DNA of 64,000 nt from Lysobacterales bacterium (GCA_021324945.1 JAJPID010000039.1:40892-104891), one strand, 5' to 3'; counted from the first letter of the stretch, positions 47,363-56,777 are shown. Numbers and translations are program-made. Notes: generated from the letters alone by a model not told the origin.

Positions 47363-47389
47363 ACCTGATGGCAAAAGAACCGATCAGGT
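47363..47389. promoter_or_regulatory. Inverted repeat upstream of the lipoprotein gene
   Basis: ACCTGAT and ATCAGGT are separated by 13 bases, about 60 bases before the lipoprotein start. The spacing resembles an operator with half-sites on one helical face, but the binding factor is unknown. Confidence 0.4.
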
Positions 47390-47447
47390 GTACCTTGCGT
47401 GCTCGGGATTCCAACTAGAGAATCCATTCAAAGAGGGGGAAACAATC

Positions 47448-47738
47448 GTGTCCTTGCGTCTTGCAATTTGCGTGATGGTGCTCGCGTTGGCCGGCTGCGC
47501 AACAGAATCGTTCGTCACCCGCACGCGTGACGGCGCGTTTGTAATCACTGGCTCGTCCACCAGTTTGCACAGCGGCACCGACGAGAAGGCGCGCTTGGTC
47601 GAAGACGCCAACGACTACTGTCAGCGACACGGCAAATCCGCCGTCGTGATCGCGTCCAGCCAGAACGATGCCAAACCAGGCAATCTCGCGGCGCCCGGCA
47701 AACTCGCCCGCGCGACCATCGAATTCCGCTGCCAATGA
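47448..47738 (+). CDS. Predicted lipoprotein
   Basis: A 96-residue protein starting with GTG 47448 behind GAGGGGGA. The lipobox is A-L-A-G-C (LALAGCATESF), so Cys is lipidated. The mature domain (TRDGAFVITGSSTSLHSGTDEKARLVEDANDYCQRHGKSAVVIASS...GKLARATIEFRCQ) has one Cys near the middle and one at the end, likely a disulfide. I recognise no function. A dead hydrolase gene begins eight bases after its stop. Confidence 0.75.
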   Translation: MSLRLAICVMVLALAGCATESFVTRTRDGAFVITGSSTSLHSGTDEKARLVEDANDYCQRHGKSAVVIASSQNDAKPGNLAAPGKLARATIEFRCQ

Positions 47739-47745
47739 TGTCATC

Positions 47746-47995
47746 GTGAAAGCGGCGGCCGCGTTCCTGCCCCTGCTATTCGCGTGCATGATCGCGCATG
47801 CGCAAGTCTGGCAGCCATCCGCCGGCCATACGCAGATTCCAATCTGACCGGGCACGCCACCGGGTGCGCAGCCGCTGCCGGGGCCGGAGTACGGAAAACT
47901 CGATCCGAAATCGCAAACGGTCATCGGCGCTTACAACGTGTCGCAGCCCACGATGACGGTGTACGCGCCGAAAGGAAAGAACACCGGTGCAACGG
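47746..47995 (+). pseudogene. Truncated alpha/beta-hydrolase (esterase) gene
   Basis: A GTG start and signal peptide (FLPLLFACMIAHAQ) are followed by VWQPSAGHTQIPI, then an in-frame TGA (47845-47847) where related secreted esterases have Trp-Pro-Gly. Beyond it the frame resumes as PGTPPGAQPLPGPEYGKLDP...VIGAYNVSQPTMTVYAPKGKNTGA, the N-terminal part of a carbohydrate-esterase-like hydrolase. After residue ~83 the sequence no longer fits, so the whole catalytic domain is missing. The fragment sits between the lipoprotein gene and gshA. Confidence 0.75.
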
Positions 47996-48059
47996 CTGCT
48001 TCGTTTGCTTTCGCGTTGATCGGCTGTAGCTTGCGGTCGCCTGCACGCAGGCTCCTGCA

Positions 48060-49424
48060 TCAATACGCGAACTCCCGAAACACCGGATCCACACTTTCCT
48101 TCCATGGCCCATAAAACAGTTCCAGCTTGCGCTCGGCGGGCGTCTGATTGGCTTGAGCGAATTCGATCAGCGGTTGCAGGAACATCGTTTCGTCGGCGCC
48201 GCTGACGTTGGTGCGGGCGCGGCGCTTGAGTCCGTGGCCGGCGATTTCCAATGCCTGTAACGCCAGCTCGCGCACGGTTGCGCCGCGGAAGGGAAGTTTC
48301 AGCGCATGTTTCGGCACTCCGTCGCGCAGGGCGTGGCGCTCTGCCATCGTGAAATCCTTCACCAGATCCCACGCGGCATCCAGCGCGGTCTGATCGTAGA
48401 GCAGGCCGACCCAGAACGCCGGCAGCGCGCACAGCCGGTTCCACGGGCCGCCGTCGGCGCCGCGCATCTCCAGATATTTCTTCAAGCGCACTTCCGGAAA
48501 CGCAGTGGTCATGTGATCGGACCAGTCGCGCAGCGTCGGTTTCTCGCCCGGCAGCACGGATAATTTGCTATCGAGGAAATCGCGGAACGATAAACCGGCC
48601 GCATCGATGTATTCGCCCTTGCGGTAGACGAAATACATGGGCACATCCAGCAGATAATCGACGTAGCGCTCGAAGCCGAAACCTTCGTCGAACACGAAAT
48701 CCAGCATGCCGGTGCGATCCGGATCGGTGTCTTCCCAGATGTGCGAGCGATAGGAGAGATACCCGTTGGGCTTGCCATCTTTGAACGGCGAATCGGCGAA
48801 CAGCGCGGTGGCGACCGGTTGCAGCGCCAGCGAGACGCGGAACTTCTTCACCATGTCCGCCTCTGAGGCGAAATCGAGATTGACCTGCACCGTGCAGGTA
48901 CGCGTCATCATGTCGAGGCCCAAGCTTCCGACCTTCGGCATGTACTCGCGCATGATCTTGTAGCGGCCCTTCGGCATCCACGGCATTTCGTCGCGCCGCC
49001 ACTTGGGCTGGAAGCCCATGCCGAGGATGCCGAGGCCCAGTTGTTCCGACGCCTCGCGCACGTCTTCCAGGTGCTCGTGCACTTCGCAGCAGGTGTCGTG
49101 GATGGTTTCGACCGGCGCACCCGAAAGTTCCAGTTGGCCGGCCGGTTCCAGCGTCACGGAAGCCAGCCCGCGCGAGAGCGCGATCGGCAGATCGTGTTCG
49201 CGCACCAGCTCCCAGCCGCAATGCGCCATGCCTTCGAGTAGCGCGCGGATGCCGCGCTCGCCTTCGTACGGCGGCGGCCGTAGATCGTCGGTGCGGAACA
49301 CGAACTTCTCGTGCTCGGTGCCGATGCGCCATTGCTGCGCGGGCTTCGCGCCACTCGCCAGATAGTCCACGAGCTGCGAACGATGCTCGATCGGTGTCTT
49401 TTCGACGTGGCTGGGGCCGGACAT
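48060..49424 (-). CDS. gshA: Glutamate--cysteine ligase (plant/proteobacterial type)
   Basis: A 454-residue GCS2-family enzyme that joins glutamate and cysteine, the first step of glutathione synthesis. Visible blocks are [25 protein letters not shown] (substrate binding), [36 protein letters not shown] and [11 protein letters not shown]. The family is distinct from the E. coli GshA fold group. Length matches the proteobacterial/plant class. No gshB is in the window. Its 3' end faces the dead hydrolase fragment. Confidence 0.95.
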   Translation of the reverse strand: MSGPSHVEKTPIEHRSQLVDYLASGAKPAQQWRIGTEHEKFVFRTDDLRPPPYEGERGIRALLEGMAHCGWELVREHDLPIALSRGLASVTLEPAGQLELSGAPVETIHDTCCEVHEHLEDVREASEQLGLGILGMGFQPKWRRDEMPWMPKGRYKIMREYMPKVGSLGLDMMTRTCTVQVNLDFASEADMVKKFRVSLALQPVATALFADSPFKDGKPNGYLSYRSHIWEDTDPDRTGMLDFVFDEGFGFERYVDYLLDVPMYFVYRKGEYIDAAGLSFRDFLDSKLSVLPGEKPTLRDWSDHMTTAFPEVRLKKYLEMRGADGGPWNRLCALPAFWVGLLYDQTALDAAWDLVKDFTMAERHALRDGVPKHALKLPFRGATVRELALQALEIAGHGLKRRARTNVSGADETMFLQPLIEFAQANQTPAERKLELFYGPWKESVDPVFREFAY

Positions 49425-49483
49425 GCACAGGTCCTTGCGGCGGACAGACGTAGAACAATGGGGCTGACCGACGCGGTTTGCAA

Positions 49484-50122
49484 TCAGGCTTCCGGCACCC
49501 TAAGCAGCTCCACCACCGCCGCGCGCGCCTCTTCCACACCCGTGCCGGTTGTTGCGGAAAACAGGATCGCGCTGGCGTGCAACGCCGTCTTTTCTCCGCT
49601 CGATCCGATCTTCGCGATCTCGGTCTGCACCTTGCCCTGCGCGGCCAACGCCTGCGCGCGCGAGAGCTTGTCTGTTTTGCTCAGCAACACGATGCACGGC
49701 AATCCGATGTCAGCGCAGAAGCGCAGCATCTGCCTGTCGTACTCTTTCAGCGCGTGCCGCACATCGGCGATCAGCACCACTCCACGCAGGGATTTGCGCC
49801 TGTGCAGGTAGGTGTCGATCGCACCGCGCCAGTGTTCGCGCATGCTCGCCGGCACTTTTGCGTAGCCGTAACCAGGCAGATCGATCAGCCGCGAACCGTT
49901 CGAAAATTCGAACACCACGATCTGCTGCGTTCGGCCGGGCGTCTTCGAAGTGCGCGCCAGCGCGGCCTGCCCGACCAGTGCGTTCAGCGCGCTGGATTTG
50001 CCGGCGTTGGAAATGCCGGCGAAGGCGATCTCCGCACCGACATCCTTCGGTAACTGCCGCGGCTCATGCGCGGCCAGCACGAAGCGCGCGCCGCGCAGGG
50101 GATTGTCGGGTGCTTGTTGCAT
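49484..50122 (-). CDS. engB: Ribosome-biogenesis GTPase YihA/EngB
   Basis: A 212-residue TrmE-Era-EngA-like GTPase from ATG 50122. G1 is [10 protein letters not shown]2/G3 includes KTPGRTQQI and [11 protein letters not shown], and G4 is SKTDK (usually TKADK). It acts in late assembly of the large ribosomal subunit. It is divergent from the cytochrome c4 gene, an arrangement conserved in many proteobacteria. Confidence 0.94.
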   Translation of the reverse strand: MQQAPDNPLRGARFVLAAHEPRQLPKDVGAEIAFAGISNAGKSSALNALVGQAALARTSKTPGRTQQIVVFEFSNGSRLIDLPGYGYAKVPASMREHWRGAIDTYLHRRKSLRGVVLIADVRHALKEYDRQMLRFCADIGLPCIVLLSKTDKLSRAQALAAQGKVQTEIAKIGSSGEKTALHASAILFSATTGTGVEEARAAVVELLRVPEA

Positions 50123-50291
50123 CTGACTCCGGCAATGGACGTCACAACCCAATTGCTCTCACATCCCTGCGTCTGGCTCCCCGGCCAATCCACGGTCGGG
50201 ACAAGGTTTGACCGCCTTTCGGCGTGCAGGGATAATTCTGCAGTTTATGGCCGGCCGTGGCCGGTTCGCCATCTTTGCGGGAGTGAATAGT

Positions 50292-51278
50292 ATGCGTTTC
50301 CGGCAACCGCTTGCCTTTGTCGCCGTGCTCGCGCTCAGCGCCGCCGCGTCCGCGCAACTCACCACCGCGAAGAAGCAGGCTCCGCCGCAACCGGCCACGC
50401 CATCCCGCGCGGGTGCGACCACGCCCAACGTGCCCGAGAGTTCCAATCAGCACGCGAACACGCCGGCTACGACGCCGACGAGCGCCAGTTCCAGCACCCC
50501 GGCTGCGTCTTCCAGCAGCGCGCCGGCTTCCGCAGCAAGCACGGTAGCTACCGAAGAAATGGCGAAGATGGAAGCGATACCGGTGAAGCCGGGCGATGCC
50601 ACCGCCGGCCAAGGCAAGGCGGCAGCCTGTGGCGCCTGTCATGGCATGGATGGCAATTCCACCGACGCGCAATATCCCAAGCTCGCCGGGCAAAGCGAAC
50701 AATACATCGTGCACCAGTTGATGAGCTTCAAGAGCGGCACGCGGCAGAATTCGATCATGCAGGGCATGGCCGCACCGCTGTCGCCGCAGGACATGCACGA
50801 CATCGGCGCCTATTTCGCTTCCAAGGAATCCCTGCCGGGTGTCTCCGATCAGACGTTGGCGGTGGCCGGTGGCAAGTTGTATCGCGAAGGCGATCCGTCC
50901 CGCGGCATTCCCGCATGCATGGCCTGTCACGGGCCGGATGGTCATGGCAATCCGGGCGCGATGTATCCGCAGCTTGCGGGTCAGCACGCCGATTATGTGC
51001 AGAAGACGTTGCAGGCGTTCCACGATGGCACGGTGTGGGGCAACGAAGCGCACGCACAGATCATGCCGGACATCGCCAAGCGGTTGACGCAAGCCGACAT
51101 CGCCGCGGTGGCGAGTTACGTGGAGGGGCTGCACACCGCGCAACCCGGTGAGACGGTGACCGGGCCCGAAGCGGCGCCGGCGCCGGCGTCTTCTGTGCAA
51201 CCGGCGGCGGGCACGGCGGTCAAACAGGAAGCGGCGTCGACTGCGGCGCAGCCGGCAAGCGCCAGCAGCAAGCATTGA
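50292..51278 (+). CDS. Diheme cytochrome c4
   Basis: A 328-residue exported protein from ATG 50292 (GGGAGTGA site). A signal peptide (1-21) is followed by a long Ala/Pro/Ser/Thr-rich linker (~25-90). Then come two class I cytochrome c domains with heme sites CGACH (113-117) and CMACH. The C-terminal ~40 residues are again Ala/Pro/Ser-rich. It carries electrons in the periplasm, typically to terminal oxidases. The low-complexity tails are longer than usual for c4. It precedes two DsbA genes. Confidence 0.93.
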   Translation: MRFRQPLAFVAVLALSAAASAQLTTAKKQAPPQPATPSRAGATTPNVPESSNQHANTPATTPTSASSSTPAASSSSAPASAASTVATEEMAKMEAIPVKPGDATAGQGKAAACGACHGMDGNSTDAQYPKLAGQSEQYIVHQLMSFKSGTRQNSIMQGMAAPLSPQDMHDIGAYFASKESLPGVSDQTLAVAGGKLYREGDPSRGIPACMACHGPDGHGNPGAMYPQLAGQHADYVQKTLQAFHDGTVWGNEAHAQIMPDIAKRLTQADIAAVASYVEGLHTAQPGETVTGPEAAPAPASSVQPAAGTAVKQEAASTAAQPASASSKH

Positions 51279-51421
51279 AACTGCGTCGCACCGGCGGTGG
51301 CCGGGATCCTGTGACGAAGCGTTGCCATTCGCGTCTTCGCCGCCGGATTTTCGACCTGCGCCGGAATGACGGCGACACACCATGCTTCGAAAAAGGTTCA
51401 GCGGCACGCATTGAAACTGCG
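51272..51421. repeat. Repeat-bounded insertion between cytochrome c4 and dsbA
   Basis: GCATTGAAACTGCG occurs at 51272-51285 (overlapping the cytochrome stop) and again at 51408-51421. The ~120 bases between them include the CCGGAATGACGG end found in other intergenic elements. It looks like a REP-type unit bounded by a short duplication. Confidence 0.65.
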
Positions 51422-51457
51422 CGACTTGAGGTTTTCATTTCAACGAGGTCAGCCGTG

Positions 51458-52153
51458 ATGATCCGACGCGTGATTCTTCTCCTGTCCGCACTTGCGCTGA
51501 GTGGCGCCGCTCTCGCACAGACGCCCGGCTCGACCACGCAGTGGGTGGAAGGCAAGAATTATTTCCGCATCGACACGCCACAACCGCCGCCGGTGCCGGG
51601 CAAGATCGAAGTGACCGAAGTGTTTTCCTATGCGTGCCCCGTGTGCTGGCGCTTCCTGCCGTATGCCAACCGCATCAAAGCGTCGCTGCCCGCCGATGCG
51701 TACATGGACTATCTGCCGGTGTCGTTCAACCCGGTCGAGGATTTCCCGGTGTTCCAGCGCGCGTTCTACGCGGCGCAGGCATTGGGGGTGGAAGACAAGA
51801 CGCATGATGCGATGTTCAAGGCGATCCACTCGCCCGGCGGGGAATTGGCCACTTACGACGCCGCCACCAATCGCCTGAAGAATCCGCTGCCGAACATCAA
51901 CGACATCGCCAAGTGGTATGCGCAGTACGGTGTGAAACCGGCCGATTTCGTCGCGACCGCCAATTCGTTCGCAGTCAACACCAAGATGAAACGCGCCGAT
52001 GCGCTGGTGCAGGCCTACGGCGTGGACGGCACGCCGACGATGGTGGTCAACGGCAAGTGGCGCTACGACATGGGTTCGGCCGGCGGTCCCGAGCAAGTGG
52101 TCGAACTCACCAAGTATCTGGTAGCGCGCGAAGCGGCGGCCTTGAAGAAATGA
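51458..52153 (+). CDS. dsbA: Thiol:disulfide interchange protein DsbA-like (CPVC active site)
   Basis: A 231-residue periplasmic oxidoreductase with a signal peptide (1-20) and a thioredoxin fold with helical insertion. The active site is C60-P-V-C63 instead of the usual CPHC, and the cis-Pro loop is GTPTMVV. It introduces disulfides into exported proteins, reoxidised by DsbB. The start could be the adjacent GTG at 51455. Its stop overlaps the next DsbA gene's ATG by four bases, so two paralogues are cotranslated. Confidence 0.92.
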   Translation: MIRRVILLLSALALSGAALAQTPGSTTQWVEGKNYFRIDTPQPPPVPGKIEVTEVFSYACPVCWRFLPYANRIKASLPADAYMDYLPVSFNPVEDFPVFQRAFYAAQALGVEDKTHDAMFKAIHSPGGELATYDAATNRLKNPLPNINDIAKWYAQYGVKPADFVATANSFAVNTKMKRADALVQAYGVDGTPTMVVNGKWRYDMGSAGGPEQVVELTKYLVAREAAALKK

Positions 52154-52860
52154 ACGCGCGCCGTTTCGTTCCGGTGTTCTTGCTCGCCGCGGGTCTGCTG
52201 CTGACCGCGGCGTGCTCGGCGCACAACGACACCGACGGCGCTTCGCTCTCCACATCAAACGCCGCGAATGGAAGCTTCACCGAAGGCAAGCAGTACGTGC
52301 GCATCGCGCACGCCGGCCAGAAAGCCGCCGGCCCCGTGGTGATCGTAGAGGTGTTCTCCTACGCCTGTCCGCATTGCGCTGAGTTCGCGCCGTTCTTTGC
52401 CCGGCTGCGCGGCAAGTTGCCGTCGAACGTGCAGGTGCGCTACATGCCCGCGGTGTTCAACGAGTCGTGGGAGCCGTATGCGCGCGCGTTCTATGCGGCC
52501 AAAGAACTCGGTGTGCTGAAGAGCACGCACGACCAAGTGTTCAAGGCGATGATGGAGCACTATCCCTTGAACTCTCTGGACGACCTGGCGGATTTCTACG
52601 CCAGCCGCGGCGTCGACAGGCAGAAGTTCATGGATGCGGCCAAGTCGCCGCACACCGACGCGGCCATGGCGGCGGACACCAAGATCGAACAGGGCTGGGG
52701 CATCGACGCGACACCGATGCTGGTGGTCGGCCGTTTGCAGAACGATTCGCCCGACGCGCCGGTGGTCGCGGATTACCGCAGCAACGAAGTCGACAGCTAC
52801 GAGCAACTCGCGCAACTGGGCGGCTGGCTGATACAGCGCGAAGCGCAGCAGAAGGATTGA
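52150..52860 (+). CDS. dsbA: DsbA-family lipoprotein (CPHC active site)
   Basis: A 236-residue protein with a signal peptide that ends in TAAC (Cys22), a likely lipidation site, so it is membrane-anchored in the periplasm. The thioredoxin-fold domain has the classical DsbA motif SYACPHC and the cis-Pro loop ATPMLVV. It is the second of two coupled dsbA genes. One soluble and one anchored form with different active-site dipeptides suggests divided substrates. Confidence 0.92.
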   Translation: MNARRFVPVFLLAAGLLLTAACSAHNDTDGASLSTSNAANGSFTEGKQYVRIAHAGQKAAGPVVIVEVFSYACPHCAEFAPFFARLRGKLPSNVQVRYMPAVFNESWEPYARAFYAAKELGVLKSTHDQVFKAMMEHYPLNSLDDLADFYASRGVDRQKFMDAAKSPHTDAAMAADTKIEQGWGIDATPMLVVGRLQNDSPDAPVVADYRSNEVDSYEQLAQLGGWLIQREAQQKD

Positions 52861-52975
52861 GTCGCGGCCACGTCGTCCCGGGTGTGGAAAATCAACGACG
52901 CGATGACGGCGCGTGTCCTCGAATGCGAACGGCTCTCGCATTTGCATTCACCCGCATGATGCTACGCTTGCGCGA

Positions 52976-53788
52976 GTGACTACCGTTCCCTCATCCGAGC
53001 ACGCTGCCGTCCTTCGCCTGCTGAGCTGCAACATTCTGGCCGGCGCGCGTGTCAATCAGTACCACCATTACGTGACGCGCAGTTGGAGTGCGGTGCTGCC
53101 GGGCCGGCACAAGCGCAGCAATCTCGACAGACTCGCGCGCGAAATCGCGCAATTCGACGTGATAGGCCTGCAGGAAGCCGACGCCGGCAGCATGCGTTCG
53201 GGTTTTCTCAACCAGACGCAATATCTCGCCGAGGCTTCTGGGCTGCCGTATTGGAGCCATCAGCCCAACCGGCGCGTGTCGCGTGTGGCGCATTCGGCCA
53301 ATGGCCTGATCAGTCGCATGCAACCGACCGAGGTGCTGGATTATCCGCTGCCCGGCCGCATCGGCGGGCGCGGCGTGCTGATCGCGCGTTATGGCAGTGG
53401 CCCGGAAGCATTGACTGTGGCGGTGGCGCATCTCTCGCTCGGGCCACAAGCGCGCGCGCGGCAGCTGGCGTTCATCGCCGAGTTGTTGAGCAATCATCCG
53501 CACGCGGTGCTGATGGGCGATCTGAATTGCGATCCCGACAGCATCGAACTACGCATGCTGTTCGCGCGCACCACGCTGGCCGAACCGCTGCAAACCACGC
53601 CGACCTTCCCGAGTTGGCGGCCGCAGCGCGCGATCGATCACATTCTGGTTTCGCGCAGCATCACGATCGAACGCATGTGGACCTTGCCGGATGCATTTTC
53701 CGATCACCTGCCGCTGGCGGCCCAGCTCCGCCTGCCGCCCAGCGCCGCCGCGCTGCCGGGTTTGGCATCTCCGCTGTCGCGCGGCTGA
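52976..53788 (+). CDS. Endonuclease/exonuclease/phosphatase (EEP) family protein
   Basis: A 270-residue DNase I-fold protein starting at GTG 52976. It has the metal-dependent EEP motifs: LRLLSCNI, IGLQEAD (metal Glu), VAVAHLSLG, LMGDLNCDP (Asp/Asn), RAIDHILVS and SDHLPLAAQL (catalytic Asp-His). Members cleave DNA, RNA or phospholipid head groups; the target here is unknown. No signal peptide. A -10-like TACGCT just upstream would put the transcript start at the GTG. Confidence 0.88.
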   Translation: MTTVPSSEHAAVLRLLSCNILAGARVNQYHHYVTRSWSAVLPGRHKRSNLDRLAREIAQFDVIGLQEADAGSMRSGFLNQTQYLAEASGLPYWSHQPNRRVSRVAHSANGLISRMQPTEVLDYPLPGRIGGRGVLIARYGSGPEALTVAVAHLSLGPQARARQLAFIAELLSNHPHAVLMGDLNCDPDSIELRMLFARTTLAEPLQTTPTFPSWRPQRAIDHILVSRSITIERMWTLPDAFSDHLPLAAQLRLPPSAAALPGLASPLSRG

Positions 53789-53882
53789 ATGCGCCCAGCA
53801 AGCCGCGCGTCAACCGCGTTGCATGGTGTTGCGTTGTGTTGCGCACCCGGCGGCGATCGACCGCCGATCACAGGAGACTTCC

Positions 53883-54530
53883 ATGCAACGCATCATTCGT
53901 CCGCTGGCGCTGACCGCAGCGATCGCGCTCGCTTGTGGTTTCGCCGCCGCGGCGCAGGCGCAGACCGCGCCCACGACTTCCACTCAGGCTGTCAATCCGG
54001 GCGGCCCGATGCAAAAGCCGCACAACGCCGCCACCGAAACCGAGCGCGACGTCGATCAACAACAGCGCATCGAGCAGGGTCTGCAATCCGGGCAGCTGAC
54101 TTCCGCCGAGGCGCGCAAGCTGGAAGCCGGCGAATCGCGCATCGACCGCACCGAGGCGCGCGACATGCGCAATGGTTCGCTCTCGCCCGCCGAGAAGGCT
54201 CAAATCCAGCGCGAGCAGAACCGCGAGAGCGCCGCGATCTACAACCAGAAACACAACGCGCGGACCGGCAATCCGGATTCGCTGAAATCGAATCTCGAAC
54301 AGGCTGACGTGCAGCGCAACATCAATCAGGAGGAGCGTATCCATAACGGCGTCGTCAACGGTTCCTTGACCAACCGCGAGACCAGCCACCTCGAAGGTCG
54401 CGAGGCGCACGTGGACCGCATGGAATCGCGCCGCGACACGCTGGGGCAGACCGCCCGCATCCAGCACGCGGACAATCGCGACAGCCGCGCGATCTATCGG
54501 CAGAAACACGACCGTCAGCGGCGGCATTGA
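53883..54530 (+). CDS. Exported protein with two internal repeats
   Basis: A 215-residue protein from ATG 53883 with a CAGGAGA site. The signal peptide spans about 1-27. The mature part has two repeats of about 65 residues: QQRIEQGLQSGQLTSAEARKLE...ESAAIYNQKHN and EERIHNGVVNGSLTNRETSHLE...DSRAIYRQKHD. Each holds a helix-turn-helix-like pair of charged helices and the same ending. The protein is highly charged and Gln/Arg-rich. I recognise no named function; such repeats occur in Xanthomonadales exported proteins. Confidence 0.75.
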   Translation: MQRIIRPLALTAAIALACGFAAAAQAQTAPTTSTQAVNPGGPMQKPHNAATETERDVDQQQRIEQGLQSGQLTSAEARKLEAGESRIDRTEARDMRNGSLSPAEKAQIQREQNRESAAIYNQKHNARTGNPDSLKSNLEQADVQRNINQEERIHNGVVNGSLTNRETSHLEGREAHVDRMESRRDTLGQTARIQHADNRDSRAIYRQKHDRQRRH

Positions 54531-54672
54531 CGCCCTTCCTGCGCCGGCGCGAACGAGTCCCTGACAGGACGTTCGCGCTCGGCACAGCGAACGCAGCTGG
54601 GCGCTCGGTCTTTCCGGCTTCATTGCACGCCGGAGCAAATGACCGACGCAGCGCGCCTTGATGCGCGAACAC

Positions 54673-54691
54673 TGCTCTACAATGTAGAGCA
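54673..54691. promoter_or_regulatory. Perfect palindrome abutting the slt start
   Basis: TGCTCTACAATGTAGAGCA is a 9-bp inverted repeat with a one-base centre that ends directly before the slt ATG. It contains a -10-like TACAAT. It could be an operator; TACA/TGTA half-sites resemble those of BlaI/MecI-type repressors, but with different spacing. Confidence 0.55.
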
Positions 54692-56770
54692 ATGGACATC
54701 GCGACCGATTCCCACACGCCGCGCGCGATTAGCCGGCCGTCGTTCCGGATTACCTGTGCGGCGTTGTTCGCGATGTGCGGCCTCGCCTTCGCGCAGGAAC
54801 CCGCGAACCTGCAACAGCAGCGCGAGCAATTCCGCGCCGCCTACACCGCGGCCTACAACGGACAAAACTGGCGCGCGCTGGCGCGCGGGCTGGAGAGCTA
54901 TCCGCTGTATCCGTATCTCGAAGCCGCGGCGCTGGAGCACGATCTTGCGCACGCAGATCGCACACAGGTGCAGGCGTATCTTGTGCGGTATCCCGATCTG
55001 ATTCCCGCCGACGATCTGCGCCGCGACGAATTGCAATTGCTGGCGCAGCAACGCGACTGGAACGGCTTTCTCTCCTTCTACAAACCCGGCCTGGGCGACG
55101 CGTTGACGTGCGATGCGCTGCAAGCGCAACTGGCGCAGGGCGCGCGGCTGGATTTCCAGCGCGACCTCGCCTCGCTATGGAATCAATCCAAGCTGCCATC
55201 CGCGTGCGACCCGGTGCTGCAGGCCTCGGCCGCGCAAGGTCTGCTCACGACTGCGCACATCTGGGATCGCATCGACCGCGCCGCGAAAGCGGACGCGCCA
55301 TCCACCATCGAGCAATCGGCGGCGTGGCTGCCCGCGGATCAGCAAGCGATCGCGCGCCGGCTGGCCACCGCGTTGCGTGCTCCCGCAACGCTGCTCGCAC
55401 AAGCCGATTCGATGCCCGACGATGCGCGCACACGCCAGGCATTGACATTGGCTTTGGCGCACTACGCGCATCGTCACGCCGATCAGGCGCAAGCGGCGTG
55501 GAACAAGTTGTCCGCACGTTTCGCGTTCGACACTGAACAGCGCTATCGCATCCTCAATGCGCTCGCGCTCTACAGCGCCACGGATTATGCGCCCGATGCA
55601 CCGGCAAAACTCGCGGCGCTGCCGCCGGCCGCGCAGACCGACGCCACGCGCGAGTGGCGCGTGCGCGTGGCGATCGCCAATCGCGACTGGAAAACCGCGC
55701 AAGTGGCGATCGCCGCGTTGACGCCCAATGAAATGCAGCACGACGAATGGCGTTACTGGCGCGCGCGCATCGCGGAGAAACTTGGCCACGCAGATCAGGC
55801 ACACGCGGATTACGCGAAGCTGGCGCAACAGGCGACTTACTACGGGTTCCTCGCCGCCGACCGCGCGGGCGTGCCGTATCAAATCTGCCCCGAGCAACTG
55901 GTCGACGATCCCGCCGCCGACCAGCGCGTGCTCGCCATGCCCGGTTTCATGCGCGCATTCGAATTGTTCGCGCTCGGCATGCAGCAACTCGCCCGACGCG
56001 AATGGAGCCGAGCGTACGATGCCTTGCCGGATGCCGATCAACGCGCCGCCGCGGACCTGGCGTGGCAACGCGGCTGGTACGACCGCGCGGTGTTCGCCTT
56101 CGCAAACGACGACGACCTGCGTCTGTATGAACAGCGCTTCCCGCTGGCTTACAAGGACGATGTGATCGACGCTGCGCGCAACGCCGGCATCGATCCGGCT
56201 TGGGCCTTCGCGATCATCCGCGCCGAGAGCGCCTGGCAGACGGATGCGCGTTCGGACGCGGACGCCTACGGTCTGATGCAACTGCTGCCCGGCACCGCGG
56301 CAAAGGTCGCGAGCGAAAACGGGCTCGCCTATGACGCGGCGAACGATCTCTACGATCCGCGCATCAACATTCCGCTGGGCACGCGCTATCTCGCCACAAT
56401 GGCGATGCGCTTCGACGGCAGTCCGTGGCTGGCGAGCGCGGCCTACAACGCGGGCCCGGTGCCGGTGCAGCGGTGGGTCGACGCGCGCGGCGAGCTGGAA
56501 CCCGACGCGTTCATCGCCACGATTCCGTATCAGGAAACGCGCGAATACGTCGGCCGCGTACTGTCGTTCACCACGATGTACGATTGGCGCCTGCACGGCG
56601 ACGCGCTGCCGGTGTCGTCGCGCATGCCAGCGATCGGCAGCGCATATCAATTCGGCGGCGGCGCTCGCAAACAGGTGACGTGCCGTCTGGAAAATGACGA
56701 GACTTCTCGCACCGCGGCCACGGTGACGGGCCCGGGCGACACCGCCGCTACATCGCACAACCTGCATTGA
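54692..56770 (+). CDS. slt: Soluble lytic murein transglycosylase (Slt70-like)
   Basis: A 692-residue periplasmic lytic transglycosylase. After the signal segment (about 15-35) comes a long alpha-superhelical U/L domain (~40-480), then the lysozyme-like catalytic domain. The catalytic residue is Glu512 in FAIIRAESAW, followed by AYGLMQLLPGTA and AAYNAGPVPVQRWV. It cleaves peptidoglycan with 1,6-anhydro-muropeptide release. There is no ribosome-binding site before the ATG; a palindrome abuts it, so the mRNA may be leaderless. A short C-terminal Thr/Asp-rich tail is present. Confidence 0.94.
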   Translation: MDIATDSHTPRAISRPSFRITCAALFAMCGLAFAQEPANLQQQREQFRAAYTAAYNGQNWRALARGLESYPLYPYLEAAALEHDLAHADRTQVQAYLVRYPDLIPADDLRRDELQLLAQQRDWNGFLSFYKPGLGDALTCDALQAQLAQGARLDFQRDLASLWNQSKLPSACDPVLQASAAQGLLTTAHIWDRIDRAAKADAPSTIEQSAAWLPADQQAIARRLATALRAPATLLAQADSMPDDARTRQALTLALAHYAHRHADQAQAAWNKLSARFAFDTEQRYRILNALALYSATDYAPDAPAKLAALPPAAQTDATREWRVRVAIANRDWKTAQVAIAALTPNEMQHDEWRYWRARIAEKLGHADQAHADYAKLAQQATYYGFLAADRAGVPYQICPEQLVDDPAADQRVLAMPGFMRAFELFALGMQQLARREWSRAYDALPDADQRAAADLAWQRGWYDRAVFAFANDDDLRLYEQRFPLAYKDDVIDAARNAGIDPAWAFAIIRAESAWQTDARSDADAYGLMQLLPGTAAKVASENGLAYDAANDLYDPRINIPLGTRYLATMAMRFDGSPWLASAAYNAGPVPVQRWVDARGELEPDAFIATIPYQETREYVGRVLSFTTMYDWRLHGDALPVSSRMPAIGSAYQFGGGARKQVTCRLENDETSRTAATVTGPGDTAATSHNLH

Positions 56771-56777
56771 ATCGCAT

